64,000 nucleotides of DNA, from positions 9,747,501-9,811,500 of the forward strand of contig CM043967.1 of assembly GCA_014529385.2 (NCBI GenBank), given 5' to 3'. The notes under the pieces were generated by a model. The model did no database searches, had not been told where the DNA came from, and worked only from the letters and a program-made list of their open reading frames with translations. The position numbers were made by a program, and so were the translations under genes. Numbering within the stretch: position 1 is the first letter of the stretch; every line of letters begins with the position of its first letter. The stretch is from Adiantum capillus-veneris. Taxonomy: Eukaryota > Streptophyta > Polypodiopsida > Polypodiales > Pteridaceae. Positions 1-11,628 of this stretch are shown in pieces.

Positions 1-94
1 AGATGAGTTCTCAATATGTACACAAGGTTCCTTTTAGTTCATGAGAGAGATGTACAAAGACTAAGAGAGAGAATGGAGAGATGTGAGTGGAGGT

Positions 95-98
<4 letters not shown>

Positions 99-178
<80 letters not shown>
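99..178. repeat. Compound microsatellite (TG)20(AG)20
   Basis: An uninterrupted TG run (99-138) passes directly into an AG run (139-178). It lies just before the first recognisable LINE A coding sequence. The long reading frames across it, made of VC/RE or SL/HT repeats, are products of the dinucleotide repeat and not genes. Confidence 0.97.
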
Positions 179-180
<2 letters not shown>

Positions 181-212
181 TTCGACTTCCACCCTTTGGT
201 AAGTTCTTGCTC

Positions 213-1282
213 CATGGCGGCCACCACACCTGCACCGGGTGTCACGTCAACCCCCTTCACTTGGACATATGTCCTGACTACAGAGGACCTGGCAGTATCA
301 AGGCGGCCACTACACATTACTTGGGCCGCGGACATTGGTTGGGTGCATGGTGGGCCTCTCCATTCACGCGGCACACCTTGAGAGTGGCTCCTTTCTGTCC
401 TTGGGGGCTCCGAAGGTAGCATCTTGAAATTCATCATGCTGGGCGGCGGCATCTTTCAGATGCAACTTTCAGACGACCATTGTGCCGAGTCTCTTTACAG
501 TCGCTCTTCTATTGTTGTAGGGAGCCGGCTGTTGGTCTTAGAGCGCTCGACACCGGACTTCGATGTTGAGGAGTTTGATGGCCAAAAAAGGATCCTCGTT
601 TGTCGGTCACTCTCTCATTTCCATCGCTCCCAGTACATCTTTCAGGTTGTGTTACGGGTATAGCCGCTAGGTAGGGCCTGATTATACTAGGTTCACTAGC
701 TACAAAGATCTGCACACCACGGATACAGGTCTATGCACCCGGAGACACTCATTTTCCGGATATAGTACGACTTCGCAATCCCACTACAGACCAGGTGCGT
801 CTACAGAGGTTGGTGGTTACTGGTCGCCTGGATCAGTGTCTGAAATGCCATCAGGTTGAGCACATGGTGAGAGACTGCCCTTCCCACCCTCCGTGTCGCT
901 CTAAGCCACATCATCCCCCACCTCAGGGTGCAAGGGGTGGTTGGCAGAAGGCTCCTCGACGCCATACTTTTCGGCAGGTGCCACATCTAGCAGCACCAAA
1001 CCCACCACCTCGTCAGCCTCTCTCCCTCTCCTCGGTCGTCTCATAGGTCTTAGCTACTCAGCTGTTTCAACCGCAACCGGACATACCTTCTACTTCACTG
1101 CATCCACCCACCCAAAGCTTCCTTGCATTCAACTATGGAGACAGAATTCCCACCTCTCCCATCTCCACCAGCCTCTTCTTTTCTTCCGCTCCCACCCACT
1201 GACACTATACGACCACCCCCACCTACGACATTCCATCCTCCCCACCTCTACTGTTCGCCCCACCACCACCTCAAATTCCTAG
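213..1282 (+). pseudogene. LINE A ORF1 (gag-like, zinc knuckle), decayed
   Basis: This is the nucleic-acid-binding first protein of a plant non-LTR retrotransposon. A possible start is the ATG at 213, with a frameshift before about 424. The 424-663 frame has the look of a DUF4283-type ORF1 domain: a pattern ending in GSRLLVLERSTPDF followed by a region like the family's 'W..L..LP' stretch. A CCHC zinc knuckle CLKCHQVEHMVRDC lies at about 836-877 (C-x2-C-x4-H-x4-C, all ligands present). A Pro/Ser-rich tail follows. Stops and frame changes mean no intact protein can be made. The endonuclease of the same element follows at about 2085. The assignment rests on domain order and is inferred without a database search. 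Confidence 0.6.
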
Positions 1283-1680
1283 ATCCTTCATAGCTTATGC
1301 ACCTCCAGCTTGGCAGTTTTGTAGAGCTGAGTATAGCGGTGACAACACTGGTCCCTTATTAGTTCGGCTGTACATTCTACATCATGCGTAGAAGGCACGC
1401 TCTAGGCAGAGCCCCATGCTCTCCTTCTCCCTACCCTTTAAAAGCATAGAGACATGGACAGAGGTTTCAGTTATGGACTTTGCTCTTCGCGACACCTTGT
1501 AGGCTATCCAAACTTGGGCAGGTTGTTTCTTATCATGCATTGCTATTGACACATTGGCACACAACATAGGAGCCATACAATCGCTCCATACAGAGGATTG
1601 CTACTCTTTACCGCTGGTTCTATCCGTGGATCATGCTGCATCAATCCCTCCCACCATGAGAGTATGGTTAGAGTCAGCAG

Positions 1681-2015
1681 TACTCTCCACTCTGGGATGC
1701 TCTTCTAGCTACTTTGGTTCCTAGTTTACAGCTGCTGGCTCCTTTGCTCCAAGACAACTCCTCCGACCGCTGTCACATGATGAGGATGCACTTCCTTTGG
1801 CTCTTGTTCCACGGCTTCGGCCAGGAATCAAGAGAGCACGACATTGATACTTTCCACTCTAGGATGCTCTTCTAGCTACTTTGGTTCCTAGTTTACAGCT
1901 GCTCGCTCCTTTGCTCCAGGACAGCTTCTCCGACCGTTGCCACATGATGAGGATGCACTTCCTTTAGCTCTTATTCCACGGCTTCGGCCAGGAATCAAGT
2001 GAGCACGACATTGAT
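1681..2015. repeat. Tandem duplication, two ~167-bp units
   Basis: Unit 1 (1681-1847) and unit 2 (1848-2015) both run from TACTYTCCACTCTRGGATG to GACATTGAT and differ at scattered positions, including a GTGG/CTCG-type difference near the middle. The duplication sits between LINE A ORF1 and its endonuclease and lies within decayed element sequence. Confidence 0.9.
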
Positions 2016-2084
2016 CTTCAGGCTTGTGGCCGTAGCTACGATTGATGTATGCTTTTGAGGTTTCAAATTCATCAATGGTTGACA

Positions 2085-2690
2085 CATGGATTTACATTTT
2101 CTCAATTGGAATGTCAATGGCTTGGATCACACTAGCATCAGTGGTCCTAGTTAGAATTTGCTTCATAGAGATTTGTTGAAAAAAATTTGTCGAGATTTGC
2201 GCTCTCATGTAGATCGAGATGTGGATATCCCTATTGTGGAGAAGCACAAGTTATGTATGGATAGTTACCGCAGATGTGGCAAGTTGTTGCCTGGGGATTC
2301 CCAGATATTTTGGGAAACTGCGGTAGGATAGACATACTCTAGCAGTGGTGTAGCATTTCTGTGTGATCCGGTTGGCGCCATTGTGTTTGTGGCCATGGTA
2401 CTTTAGTACCTGGTCGAGCGATGTGGGTTACTCTGGAGATTGAGGATACACTAGTTGGTGTGATGTGCATCTATGCACCCACTTCAGCGCGAGAGAGAGC
2501 TGAGTTCTAGCAACAGATTGCACTTGCATTACCCCCCGTGGATTCATGGGTTGTCGGCGGTGATTGCAACAATGTAGAGACCAACGAGGATTGGTGTCAC
2601 AAACTATTGACGTGGCATGCCTAACGAACAAAGGACTATTGATAAAGTTGTTCCAACTTATGGGCACCCTTTCGACAGGGCCCTGAGGGA
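2085..2690 (+). pseudogene. LINE A ORF2 endonuclease fragment
   Basis: This is the N-terminal APE-type endonuclease of a LINE ORF2. The start reads HFLNWNVNGLDH, the usual 'lNWNvnGl' opening that carries the first catalytic Asn. About 2430-2600 reads WVTLEIEDTLVGVMCIYAP and then VVGGDCNNVE, which matches the family's 'vGGDFNnv' catalytic block with Phe replaced by Cys. Several stops (for example the TAG in the -AEF*QQIA- stretch) and frame changes disable it. The reading ends where a chromovirus LTR relic begins at about 2.7 kb, so no reverse transcriptase is left for this copy. Confidence 0.7.
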
Positions 2691-2721
2691 CACTAGAGGA
2701 ATTAATCGAGCTAGCGGATTG

Positions 2722-3147
2722 GCTGTACGGAATTTCCGTAATTCACGCTGCCAACGTGGCTGGCCGTACGGATTTCTTTAAAGTGCGCTAGCTGAAGTTG
2801 AGCGCCAGCTTTTGGGAGATCATGCTTTTGAGTTTGAAAGCTTTTTATGTAACTACTTTTCCATGGCCAAGGGCCTTTAAAATAAGACCCTTGGGCTCTC
2901 TCTGGCTCACTTCGTGCTGACGAGCCGGTGAGCAGAGGTGACCCAAGGGCAGTTGTACTTTGCTCATTTTTTAATACAAAAAGAAATATCGGAAGGGGCG
3001 CCAATCTTTGGGGCCAATCTCTCTGGGCATAGAACTACGTCGGGCCGTGTTGACTCAATTGAACTGTGAATTAATTGTGAAGTGTTTAAAGTGATTGTAT
3101 CTCGTGTGTGTGCAAGATTCCAGACTTGGGGTATCCAAGTTGTTATA
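2722..3147 (+). repeat. Chromovirus LTR relic (3' part)
   Basis: This stretch is collinear with the end of the LTRs at 6333-7035 and 12528-13200. Shared landmarks are the GTACGGA...TTCCGTA motifs, AATACAAAAAGAAATA, CGGAAGGGGCGCC, GGGGCCAATCTCTCTGGGCA, GAACT.CGTCGGGCC and the terminal CTTGGGGTATCCAAG. It ends in TTATA where the intact LTRs end in TTACA. The left edge is not clear. A PBS relic follows at about 3149-3160 (GGTATCACAGCT, a degenerate TGGTATCAGAGC). It is an older copy of the same or a sister chromovirus family. Confidence 0.75.
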
Positions 3148-3239
3148 GGGTATCACAGCTCAATCAATTTCTCTTCTATCGGGAAATTGGATCCCTTCTT
3201 CTCGCAACACACACTCTTGCCACTTCGAGAACGAGAGGC

Positions 3240-3545
3240 AGTGTGGAGAATTTGAGTGGATTAGCGGAGCACGAGTACATGCCACCTTGGCCTACGCAAT
3301 ATCAGCTTATGGAGATGCAACGTCAACAACAGGTTGACGAGTGCGCAAAGTAGATGCTCCAGTTTGCAAAGGATCCACAGTATGCCAAATTGACCTGGCA
3401 CCTAATTGACGAAGTGCATACTCATTGGCAGAAAGCCATTGACTCATCAATAAAGCCAGCCCTCAAGAAACCTCCTACCCCGAGGATGTTACTTGAAGAA
3501 CTTCTTGATGATGTTGTCGAAAGACGAGTCAACCAGAATTTCGCT
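3240..3545 (+). pseudogene. Chromovirus gag N-terminal relic
   Basis: Directly downstream of the LTR/PBS relic, the reading matches the gag start of the complete element at 6.3-13.2 kb. Shared blocks are QFAKDPQYAK (versus NFAKDPKFAK), EVHTHWQKA (versus EVHEQWQKT) and KPALKKP. A TAG at 3351-3353 breaks the frame. The match stops at the poly-C tract at 3565, where LINE B material begins. Confidence 0.75.
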
Positions 3546-3564
3546 CGTTGCTACTGTTCGCTGA

Positions 3565-3589
3565 CCCCCCCCCCCCCCCCCCCCCCCCC
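3565..3589. repeat. Poly-C tract (C)25
   Basis: A pure cytosine run marks the junction between the chromovirus gag relic on the left and the C-rich LINE B leader on the right. Confidence 0.95.
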
Positions 3590-3838
3590 TCGCCCTTGAG
3601 CTGCCCTCTTCCCTGCGCGCTGCCCTTGTGTGCAGCCCGTCTCCCCCGCTCGCTCCTCTGCCCACACGTGCCAGCCTGCCCCCCCGCTCGTTGCCTCCCG
3701 CTTCATCCTCGCGCAAACCCCCCTTGTTGCCTTCAGTTTCTGCTTGCGCCTCGACCTTGAGGGTTTGTCCTTCACCATCGGAATTCTTAAGAAGTCGCAC
3801 GGTTCTTGTCATCCGCCGCACTCACAGCAGTAGACATA

Positions 3839-5494
3839 GATGGAGGCTCATGCTCCACCTCAGAAAGACTCTCCAGAAGCCCCCTCGCCCGACCCTACAG
3901 AGCCCACCATCTGACTTGCTCTCTTGCTGATAGAGCAAGCGAGCCTAGCCACAGAGGTGGAGCGCCTCCAAGCAATCTCCGTCATCTACCCGTCATCTAC
4001 AAGATCATCGGTACCCGACCTAGCAGAGGAGAGGTGTGTGATCTCCTCCAGGCCCGCCTTTTAGCAGAGGTGGGCGTGGCTACTACTTGATAGAGTTTCA
4101 GACTCCCGAGATGGCGTCCAAGGTCATTGCGATGAGCCCCCTGGCCATCCGAGCAGTTCGGGCACACTTTCGACAATGGCGCCATGGTATAGATCCAACT
4201 ATTGACGTTCTTGTCGAGGAGGCAGACCTGCCCATCTCAGTCTGCTTTCCCGCCCTGAGGAGGGAGTACCTTCCGCTTCTTTCCAGGATAGGCTCAGAGA
4301 TTGGGACTGTCCAAGAGACACCTCGCTCGACAGCCTCTGTAGCTGCCAAGGCGGCTGGCATTCCCACAGTGCGTTATCTTGTTCGGGACACCCACACCCT
4401 CCCGAAGGTCATCCTACTACCTCGGGTGAGTGGTGGTTGGTTCCGTTAGAGCGTCGAGTATTTGGGCCTCCGGAATTAGTGTTTCATTTGTTGTCGGATG
4501 GGCCATCTTGCGAAGGCCTATCCACAAAGGAGGCCCCGACCTTCACCCCAGGCTCAGCCCCAGCCTCCAAGGGCTGGCCAGCAGCAGCAGACAGAGTCAC
4601 AGGGTACTCATGAGATCCACCCTCCGAGCCTGGGGCTCAGGCGGAGGAGGGCTGGTAGCAGGTTCATGGTCGGCGTCGACAGAGGCCACCATGTTAGCCT
4701 GGCACTCAGAGTGGTCCCAAGCTTCAGGGGTGGGTTTCCATAGGGAACTATTTCGATCCTCGTCAGCAGGACGAGGTCAGCTCCACCCTCCACCTCAGCC
4801 TCACCATCCCCCCCCCCCCCTCCCCCCTCCTCTTGCTGCTGCTAGCCCCCTTGCTTTCACATCACCTCCCGCTCCTACCCTGAAGCCGACTCAGGGGGCA
4901 GGACCTTCCTCGGCTGCTAGGAGATCTCTTGGCAACGCTTTTTCCACGAGTCGCTTGGCGAGAGAGAGACAACCTTTCTTGCGAATCTCCCTTCTGGTGC
5001 AGATGTCTCCCTTTGCATTAGTTCCTCGTGGACTGACGAGTTTCGACATTTGTCGTTGGTGGGACTTCTTTGCATACGACTTCACACGTTTTCTTGGCGA
5101 CCCTTTACCTGACTTTGAGGCAGCTTGCTTCAGGGTTCATGTACTGTTCCTTGCAGCTAGAGGGATAGAGGCCCTGGACTATGCGGTTGGCTTCTCTTTT
5201 CCCCTATGTGGTAGGGACCAGCCTGAGTGGACTTTGGACTCAGTGTTGGAGTGGTTGCAGGCACAGGCCCTCGAGTTCTCTCACCACATGGGGTTACGGA
5301 CTTGGTACAAACTCTGTGGCTGTTGGCCAAGTACACCTCTAGACTCAACAGGATGTAGACACATTGTGGTACACTTCTTTGCTGACACGCAGAGCCCGCC
5401 ATGCTATGTACACATACATGAGGATTCCTGGACAGAGGAGGTTGCCGTGCGCACGGCTCGCTCTTCTTGGGCCTGGGCTAGACACACTCTGTAG
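3839..5494 (+). pseudogene. LINE B ORF1 (gag-like, zinc knuckle) with C-terminal extension
   Basis: This is the ORF1 of a second non-LTR element. A possible start is the ATG at 3839 (MEAHAPPQK), followed by stops. From about 4087 to 4449 the frame IEFQTPEMASKVIAM...VRAHFRQW...LPISVCFPALRREYL...RIGSEIG resembles a DUF4283-type ORF1 domain. A zinc knuckle CFICCRMGHLAKAY follows at about 4473, with the last Cys changed to Tyr and a TAG just before it. After a Pro/Gln-rich linker and a C-rich tract near 4810, the frame covering 4430-5494 stays open for 354 codons. Its last ~180 codons (for example FDICRWWDFFAYDFTRFLGD) look like a folded domain I do not recognise. LINE B ORF2 follows. Confidence 0.6.
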
Positions 5495-5626
5495 TCACGC
5501 CTATCTCGGGGACGCTCGGATGCAGATTACTCCCCATCCAAGCCAGCCTCAAAGGTAGCACGGTCAGCTGCTGCTGCAGCATCAGTTCTCTCTCGCTCTC
5601 CATGAGTTTGGCAGCACTCTGGCTTT

Positions 5627-6332
5627 GTGAGGCCGCCAGAGAGCTTGGCCTTCTCTCGTTTGGACCGCAGAGTGGAAGGAGTGAATCTATCTTGGATAGA
5701 TTGCTTCTACGCTAGTGATCACATTTGTGACTTGGGTGGGTGGGACAATTGTATTCTGGTTGGGATCTTTTTTTCGGATCATGCACCAGTGATCCTCGCT
5801 GTGACAGATAGACAGAGGAGGGGAAGCGCGATGCTACGCATCCCTGAGAGCATCTTGCTGGACTCTGAGCTCAGAGAGCGAGTGGTGGCTCTTTGGATAG
5901 AGGGCTTGGACACGCTGGACTCTCCTGCTGACAAAGTGGCCTCTGGACTTGCTCAGCTTAGTCGGTTCTTTCTTCAGGAGTCTATGGCTTGCCTGACTAC
6001 AGCGAGGGAGGAGGAGCAGCGTCTCCAACGGGGCGTTGCTTCCTTGCAGAGGATGCACCCAGACAGTCCATGGTTGGAGGAGCAGTTGTAGCAGGCTCGC
6101 CAGGAGCTTGCCAGCACAGAGGAGAGGCGTCATGAGTTTGCTTTCCATTGACAAGCATCTTAGTGGACCCACGTCGACGACAGAGTGACGGAGACGTTCC
6201 TTGAGACAGTGGGACCCTGGCACGCGCACGCCAATGTCAGCTAGTTGAGGAGGCCTGACGGGTCAATTGCTTCAGAGCCAGAGGGCATGCGTGCAATTGC
6301 TACTGACTTTTACCGTGACCTGTTGTCAGCAA
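5627..6332 (+). pseudogene. LINE B ORF2: endonuclease C-terminus and linker
   Basis: The reading ESLAFSRLDRRVEGVNL...FFSDHAPVIL matches the C-terminal part of the APE endonuclease (SRLDR followed by the SDH-x-P-V catalytic His block). It is followed by the usual linker before the reverse transcriptase. The N-terminal half of the endonuclease is missing. The frame is open for 154 codons to 6091 and then broken by stops. The element is cut at 6332 by the chromovirus and resumes after the duplicated AGCAA at 13201. Confidence 0.75.
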
Positions 6333-6583
6333 TGTCACAAAGTGATGACGTGGCTGTTCGAGAGCAGAAACCCTAACCCTAATTTCCGCCAAACCCTAAC
6401 TGCAGCTGAAACCCTAATGCTGCCCTAACCTAACCCTAACCCTAACCCTAAACCCTGCTGATTGTTGACGTGGCAGGTTTCCGTACGATTACTGATGTGG
6501 CAGATTTTCGTACGCATGCTGACATGGCAGCCCGCAAAACACGGCGGAAATTGCGGAGGCTTACGGCAGTTTTTGCTTTTTCT

Positions 6584-6663
<80 letters not shown>

Positions 6664-7035
6664 CCTTTGCTTTATTTTTGGAAGCTCTAGAGAGCTTGTG
6701 AGAGAATGTTCTTTGCTTTATTTTTGGACAAGCTTTTAAGCTTTTGGGGCTTTGCTTTGGCCATCCCTTGTAAATAAATAAGTGGCTTGGGCTCCCACTC
6801 TGCAGAGGATCTGGACGTAGGGTCTGAGAGTGAGACCCATCCACTCTTGTACTTTGAACTCAGATTAATACAAAAAGAAATACCGAAAGGGACGCCTGTC
6901 TTTGGGGTCAATATCTCTAGGCATGGAACTCTGTCGGGCTAGTGTAAATCTATTGTGAACTGTGAACTGTTTTTGAAGTGGCTATTTGGTGCTGTCGCGG
7001 TCGATTCTTGACTTGGAGTGTCCAAGTCTGTTACA
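6333..7035 (+). repeat. Chromovirus 5' LTR
   Basis: The LTR starts TGTCACAAAGTGATGACG and ends GTCCAAGTCTGTTACA. It is 703 bp against 673 bp for the 3' copy. The extra length lies mainly in the telomere-like CCCTAA stretch (6368-6457). An internal (GA)n array lies at 6593-6661. The two LTRs otherwise align along their whole length with scattered substitutions. Confidence 0.93.
6593..6661. repeat. (GA)n array inside the 5' LTR
   Basis: An uninterrupted GA run of about 69 bp, placed between GCAATTT and CTCCTTTGC. The 3' LTR has the same array between the same flanks. Confidence 0.97.
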
Positions 7036-7036
7036 G

Positions 7037-7050
7037 TGGTATCAGAGCAC
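7037..7050 (+). other. Primer binding site (initiator tRNA-Met type)
   Basis: TGGTATCAGAGCAC lies one base after the LTR end. Its first 12 bases are the usual complement of the 3' end of plant initiator tRNA-Met, which would prime minus-strand cDNA synthesis. Confidence 0.9.
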
Positions 7051-7104
7051 GGCCGATTTCTCTTCTACGGGAATCCGATCCCAAATTTTTTCTTCCGCGG
7101 CACC

Positions 7105-8560
7105 TATGGCTTCACGCAAGGATCAATCGACTCCCTCTGCATCCGGAGATGGGGGAAGGGATCACAACAAAGATTCTGGCAAGGAGTATGGCCCGCCTCG
7201 GCCTACTCAGTTGGAGCGATGAGAGATGGAGCATCGTCAATTGATCGGCGATGCAACAAAGATGATGCTGAATTTTGCGAAGGACCCAAAATTTGCAAAA
7301 TATATGAGCGAGACTTCTTTTCAAGAAGTGCACGAGCAGTGGCAGAAAACCACAACACCACCCTCAAAACCTGCTCTCAAGAAACCTTATGCTCACAAGA
7401 AATATTCAGAGAAGGAATTAGAAGAGGTGGTTGATGCACGGATTGCTCAGCTTTTTGACGCGCAGAACAAAGCTAAAATGCACGGCAAAAAGCAGAAGAA
7501 AGGCACTGACTTCCCGGGATATTTGGGTCGTCAGTCGACATTTGATAAGGCAAAGAAACAGAAGAAGCATGTTCGATTTGAAGGAGTACCCAGTTCTTCT
7601 TCTTCTTCTTCTTCTTCTTCTGACAGTTCTTCTAGCTCTTCTGACTCGAGCGAAGAAGACCGCAAAGGCAAAAAGCGAAGCAAGAAACAACGCTTCGGAA
7701 CGGGCAAGAAAAAGGCAAAGAAGTCTAAATCTCGTCGAGTGAGTGACAGTTCTATAGAGGACTCGTCTACAGACAGTTCAGACTCTGACGAAGACAACTT
7801 TTATGCAAACAAGAAGAATTTTTATAAAGCCAACTAGTATGACTTTCTGGAAGACAAAAGCAAGAAAGTCCGATAGTTTAAGGAAGGTGGACAGTCAATT
7901 AAATTTGACATGTTTTCAGGATATAAAGATGCTTCGAAGGCTTTGTCTTTTATACAGCAGTTTGACATCGCTTTCGCGGGAGGACGCTACTCAAAGCACT
8001 CTAAGATTCGGAGAGGTGCCTCTTATTTTAAGGGGAATGCTCGAACTTGGTGGTCCACGCTTCTTTTAAAAAAGACGGCGCTAGTTAAATGGCTGAAGTT
8101 TAAGAAGCTTTTTATTTCTTCTTGGCTGTCAAGAGTATGTACTATGAACGCGATATACGAGTTGCTTGGAACCATCTTCAGATGACGAAGAGAGATACAG
8201 TGGACATTTATTGCGAGAGATTCTGGAGCTCTTTTCTACCCGCCTCTTCATTCAAGAAGATTTCGTTCAGAGAACAGATTGAGCGGTTTACCTTGGGTCT
8301 ACCTACAGAGATATGAGATCACTGCTTGGAACAGAAGTCAACTTCTATTCAGGAGTTGATGAGTCATGCGAAACGGGGTTTTTCCATTCACTCTGGCAGT
8401 CTGACCTACCCCACCGATGACGTCATGACACAACGAGCCGAACAGACTTCAACGAATGGACATATCTCCGCGAAGTGCCCTAAAAAGGCACAGAAAGAAC
8501 AGAATGACAAGGACGACAAAAGACCTGAGAGTTCGAGAGCAGCTGAGGAACGTGGAAGAA
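7105..8560 (+). pseudogene. Chromovirus gag, interrupted
   Basis: A plausible start is the ATG at 7105 (MASRKDQST). A TGA at 7220-7222 and a TAG after KANFYKAN at about 7837 break the frame. The middle part has a Ser-rich run followed by basic and acidic patches (SDSSEEDRKGKKRSKK). From about 7910 the retrotransposon gag fold is readable: MFSGYKDASKALSFIQQ, FKGNARTWWS, WNHLQMTKRDTVDIYCERF, IERFTLGLP. A frame change falls near 8120. The zinc knuckle is reduced to its second half (NGHISAKC at about 8456), because the first Cys pair is gone. Gag would package the element RNA in cytoplasmic particles; this copy cannot encode a whole Gag. Confidence 0.8.
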
Positions 8561-8589
8561 AAGGCAAGATGAAAACAGGACTGGTTCCA

Positions 8590-11500
8590 GATTGTGTGGG
8601 TACCGATCCCAACACCATGGACGAGAGTACAGAACTTTGCCGAGCTTGGGGCAAAGTGAAAGACCAAGAGGCCCTGATCTTCTTTGATGGAGGAGCCAAG
8701 GCCAACTTCGTTTCACCAGAATTGGCGGCGCGGCTCGAGATCACTCCCGATCGGATGGGACCACTTGCGGAGGTTGTTCTAGAGGCACCCGGTAGGGACG
8801 TAGCCATTACACCTGTCATTGGCAAACTTCGGTTGCATTGTCAGGGGTATTTGGGGCACGAGGACTTTTACATAATGCCTTTGGAAGGTTGTGATGTTCT
8901 CTTGAGAATTCCCTGGTACCACAAGAACAACGCTATGATCGATTATCGGGCAAGAAAAGCGACATTGACTACAGAGAAGGGCAAAACCATTGTACTTGAC
9001 ATTAAACTGAAGGGCGAGTCTGTCTCTATTGTATCGGCTTCGGCCATTTTTAAATTAATGAAATCCAATCTGTTTGTTTACTCGATCTTTATGAAAGAAT
9101 TGAGTGATAAGGATAGGACAAATATGTCTAAACTCGATAAAGAATGCCAAGATTTTCTCCACTCTCACGCCGATTGCTTCTCAAAGGGCCTACCAAGCGA
9201 GTTACCACCTGCTCGTCCTGAAGATCATACCATTGATCTGATACCTGGAAGCACACCACCGAATCCGCCACCTTATCGTGTGAGCCGAGCACAGAATGAA
9301 GAGATTATGAACCAAGTGAAAGACCTCTTGGAAAAGGGTCTTGTCTAGGCTAGTACTTCACCGTATTGCTCTCCAGTGTTGTTGGTTTTGAAGAAAGACG
9401 GATCTTGGAGAATGTGCATCGATTATAGAGCTCTCAACAAAATCACCATCAAGAACAGATTTCCGATTCCTAGGATCGTTGATATACTCTACAGGTTACA
9501 GGGATCCTCGTGCTTTAGTAGGATTGAATTGAAAAGTGGATATCATCAGATTAGAATCGCGCCGGGGGACGTCTACAAGACTGCTTTTCGGATGACTTTT
9601 GGGTTATTTGAGTTTTTGGTGATGCCTTTTGACTTAACCAATGCTCCTGCGACATTTAACCGGATGATGGACATGATTTTTCGAGAGTACAGGCTATTTG
9701 TTGGCACTTTCTTTGACGATATCATTGTTTTCTCCAAGAATGAGGCAGAACATAGAGAGATCATCTGCTTCAGGTCTTCAGGCACTACGAGATCACAAGT
9801 TAGTGATTAATGCAAATAAAAGTGAATTTTTCCTACTAGAGATACACTTTTTGGGACACATTGTCTCAGCAGTGGGAGTGCAAATGGATCCGGTGAAGAT
9901 AGAGACTATCCGTGATTGGCCCGATTTGAAGAATGTCCATGAAGTTAGAGGCTTCTTGGGACTATGTTCGTACTATAGGCGGTTCATTCGAAAGTTTGTA
10001 GAGGTTGCTTCCCCTTTGCATATCTTGACACAGAAAGGAGTCCCTTCCTTGTAGGGACCCACAGAGGTGACTGCCTTAAAGAAAGATTGACTACGGGACC
10101 AATTTTGACTTTGCCGGATTTGCAGAAGTCATTTGAAGTATATTGTGATGCTTGTGGTCGTAGTTTGGGTGCGGTCTTAATGCAAGAAGGCCATGTCATT
10201 GCTTACAAGAGCCGATTGTTCTCAAGGCCGGAAATGACTGCACAGATTTATGAGAAAGAGCTTTTGGCGGTTATCCATGCTCTTACTCAGTGGTGGCACT
10301 ACCTACTCGGAGCAGATTTTACTGTCTTTGCAGACCATCAGAGTTTGCGCTACTTCTTGTCATAGAAGCAGCTATGGGAAAAACAGATGCCGTGGGCGAA
10401 CATCTTGTCACAGTTTCACTTCCAGATTGTCCATGTTTAGGGGCACAAGAATGTGGTGGCAGATGCTTTGTCTCGGAAGCTGTTGGTTTTGGCTATTTCC
10501 ACGATACATCATAGGAGCTTCGAGGATATGGTCGACCAGTATGCCACAGATACAGATTTTGCTGACGTTTTCACACGGATACGGGATGGGGAGACAGTAG
10601 CGGGATATTCCATTCGGGATGGCTACTTGATGAGAAAAACCATGTTGTGTGTTACACAGCCGTTGAGGGAAAAGATTAGGACTGAATGCCACTGTCCACC
10701 TCTTACGGGTCACCGCGGCATTGCTACCACCATGAAAGGGGTAGAGAGATACTTCTTTTGGCCGAGACTCAAGAAGGATGTGGAAGAGTTTGTGCGTAGT
10801 TGCTTGGTATGCCAGAAGGTCAAGTTTGACAGGTATAAAGCACAGGGATTGTTACAGCCTTTACCCATGCCCACCCGCCCCTGAGAAAGTATTGCGATGG
10901 ATTTCATTTTTGATCTCCCGAGAACACAGAGTGGTCACGATGGTATCTGGACTGTTATTGACAGATTTAGCAAGCAGGCTCATTTCATTCCAGTGAAGAA
11001 AACAATCAAGCCGGATCACTTAGCGAGACTGTTTGTGGCCCAGATCTTCATATTACATGGCATGCCTGAGACGATTGTCTTCGACAGGGACCCAGATTTA
11101 CGAGTTTGTTTTGGAAGGCAATTTATGGAGAACATTGGCATGCGATTGCAGTTCTCGTCATCGTTCCACCCGCAGACTGATGGGCAATCTGAGATTGCCA
11201 ATTCAGTGGTTTTAGATTTATTGAAGTCTTATATCTTGGATTGGAAGACTCAATGGGAAAAGTATCTATCTTTGGTGGAATTTTCCTACAATAACACGAT
11301 ACACTCATCGACAAGGAAGGCGGCATTTGAGATTGTTGAAGGTGCTGCGAAGGTTCTACCCTGCCTAAGCACGAAAGATAAGATTTTTAAAGCGGATGAG
11401 TATACGTGCCACTTAGACATGGCTTTTGCCAAGGTTCGCGAGGCTTTGCAGAAATCTCAAGAACGACAGAAGAAGGCAGCGGATCGCCATCGTCGCGATT

Positions 11501-11628
11501 TGAAATTAAAGGAGGATGATTGGGTGCTCTTACGTTTTGAGAAGGCACGCCTGAGAAAGAAAAAGGGAAAGGAGAGGCTTTTTCCAAAGCTTAGTATGCG
11601 ATACTACGGACCTTTCCAGATCTCTTAA
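8590..11628 (+). pseudogene. Chromovirus pol: protease, RT, RNase H, integrase
   Basis: The protease has its active-site block FFDGGAKANFVS at about 8683, with D-G-G in place of the common D-S/T-G. The reverse transcriptase runs from about 9300 and includes WRMCIDYRALNKIT, FSRIELKSGYHQIR and the catalytic FFDDIIVFS at about 9709-9735. A TAG follows EKGLV at 9348, and a frameshift lies near 9775. RNase H covers 10087-10440 (FEVYCDACGRSLGAVL, FADHQSLRYFLS) with a TAG after it. The integrase begins with H-x-H-C-C features (HCPPLTGHRG, CLVCQKVKF). A TGA at 10882-10884 precedes the core, which keeps D (AMDFIFDLP), D (VFDRDPDLR) and E (HPQTDGQSEIAN). The coding capacity is clear, but at least five lesions make it non-functional. 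Confidence 0.9.

Noticed and set aside
11-452. Open frames through (TG)n(AG)n encoding VC/RE or SL/HT repeats
   Set aside because: A dinucleotide repeat without stops is open in several frames on both strands. The same artefact appears at 6.4-6.8, 12.6-12.9, 14.2-14.4, 20.3, 40.1-40.4, 44.5-44.8, 46.2-46.5 and 54.1-54.3 kb.
3489-3833. Pro-rich and Gly-rich frames on both strands around the poly-C tract
   Set aside because: They are low-complexity by-products of the C run and the C-rich LINE leader.
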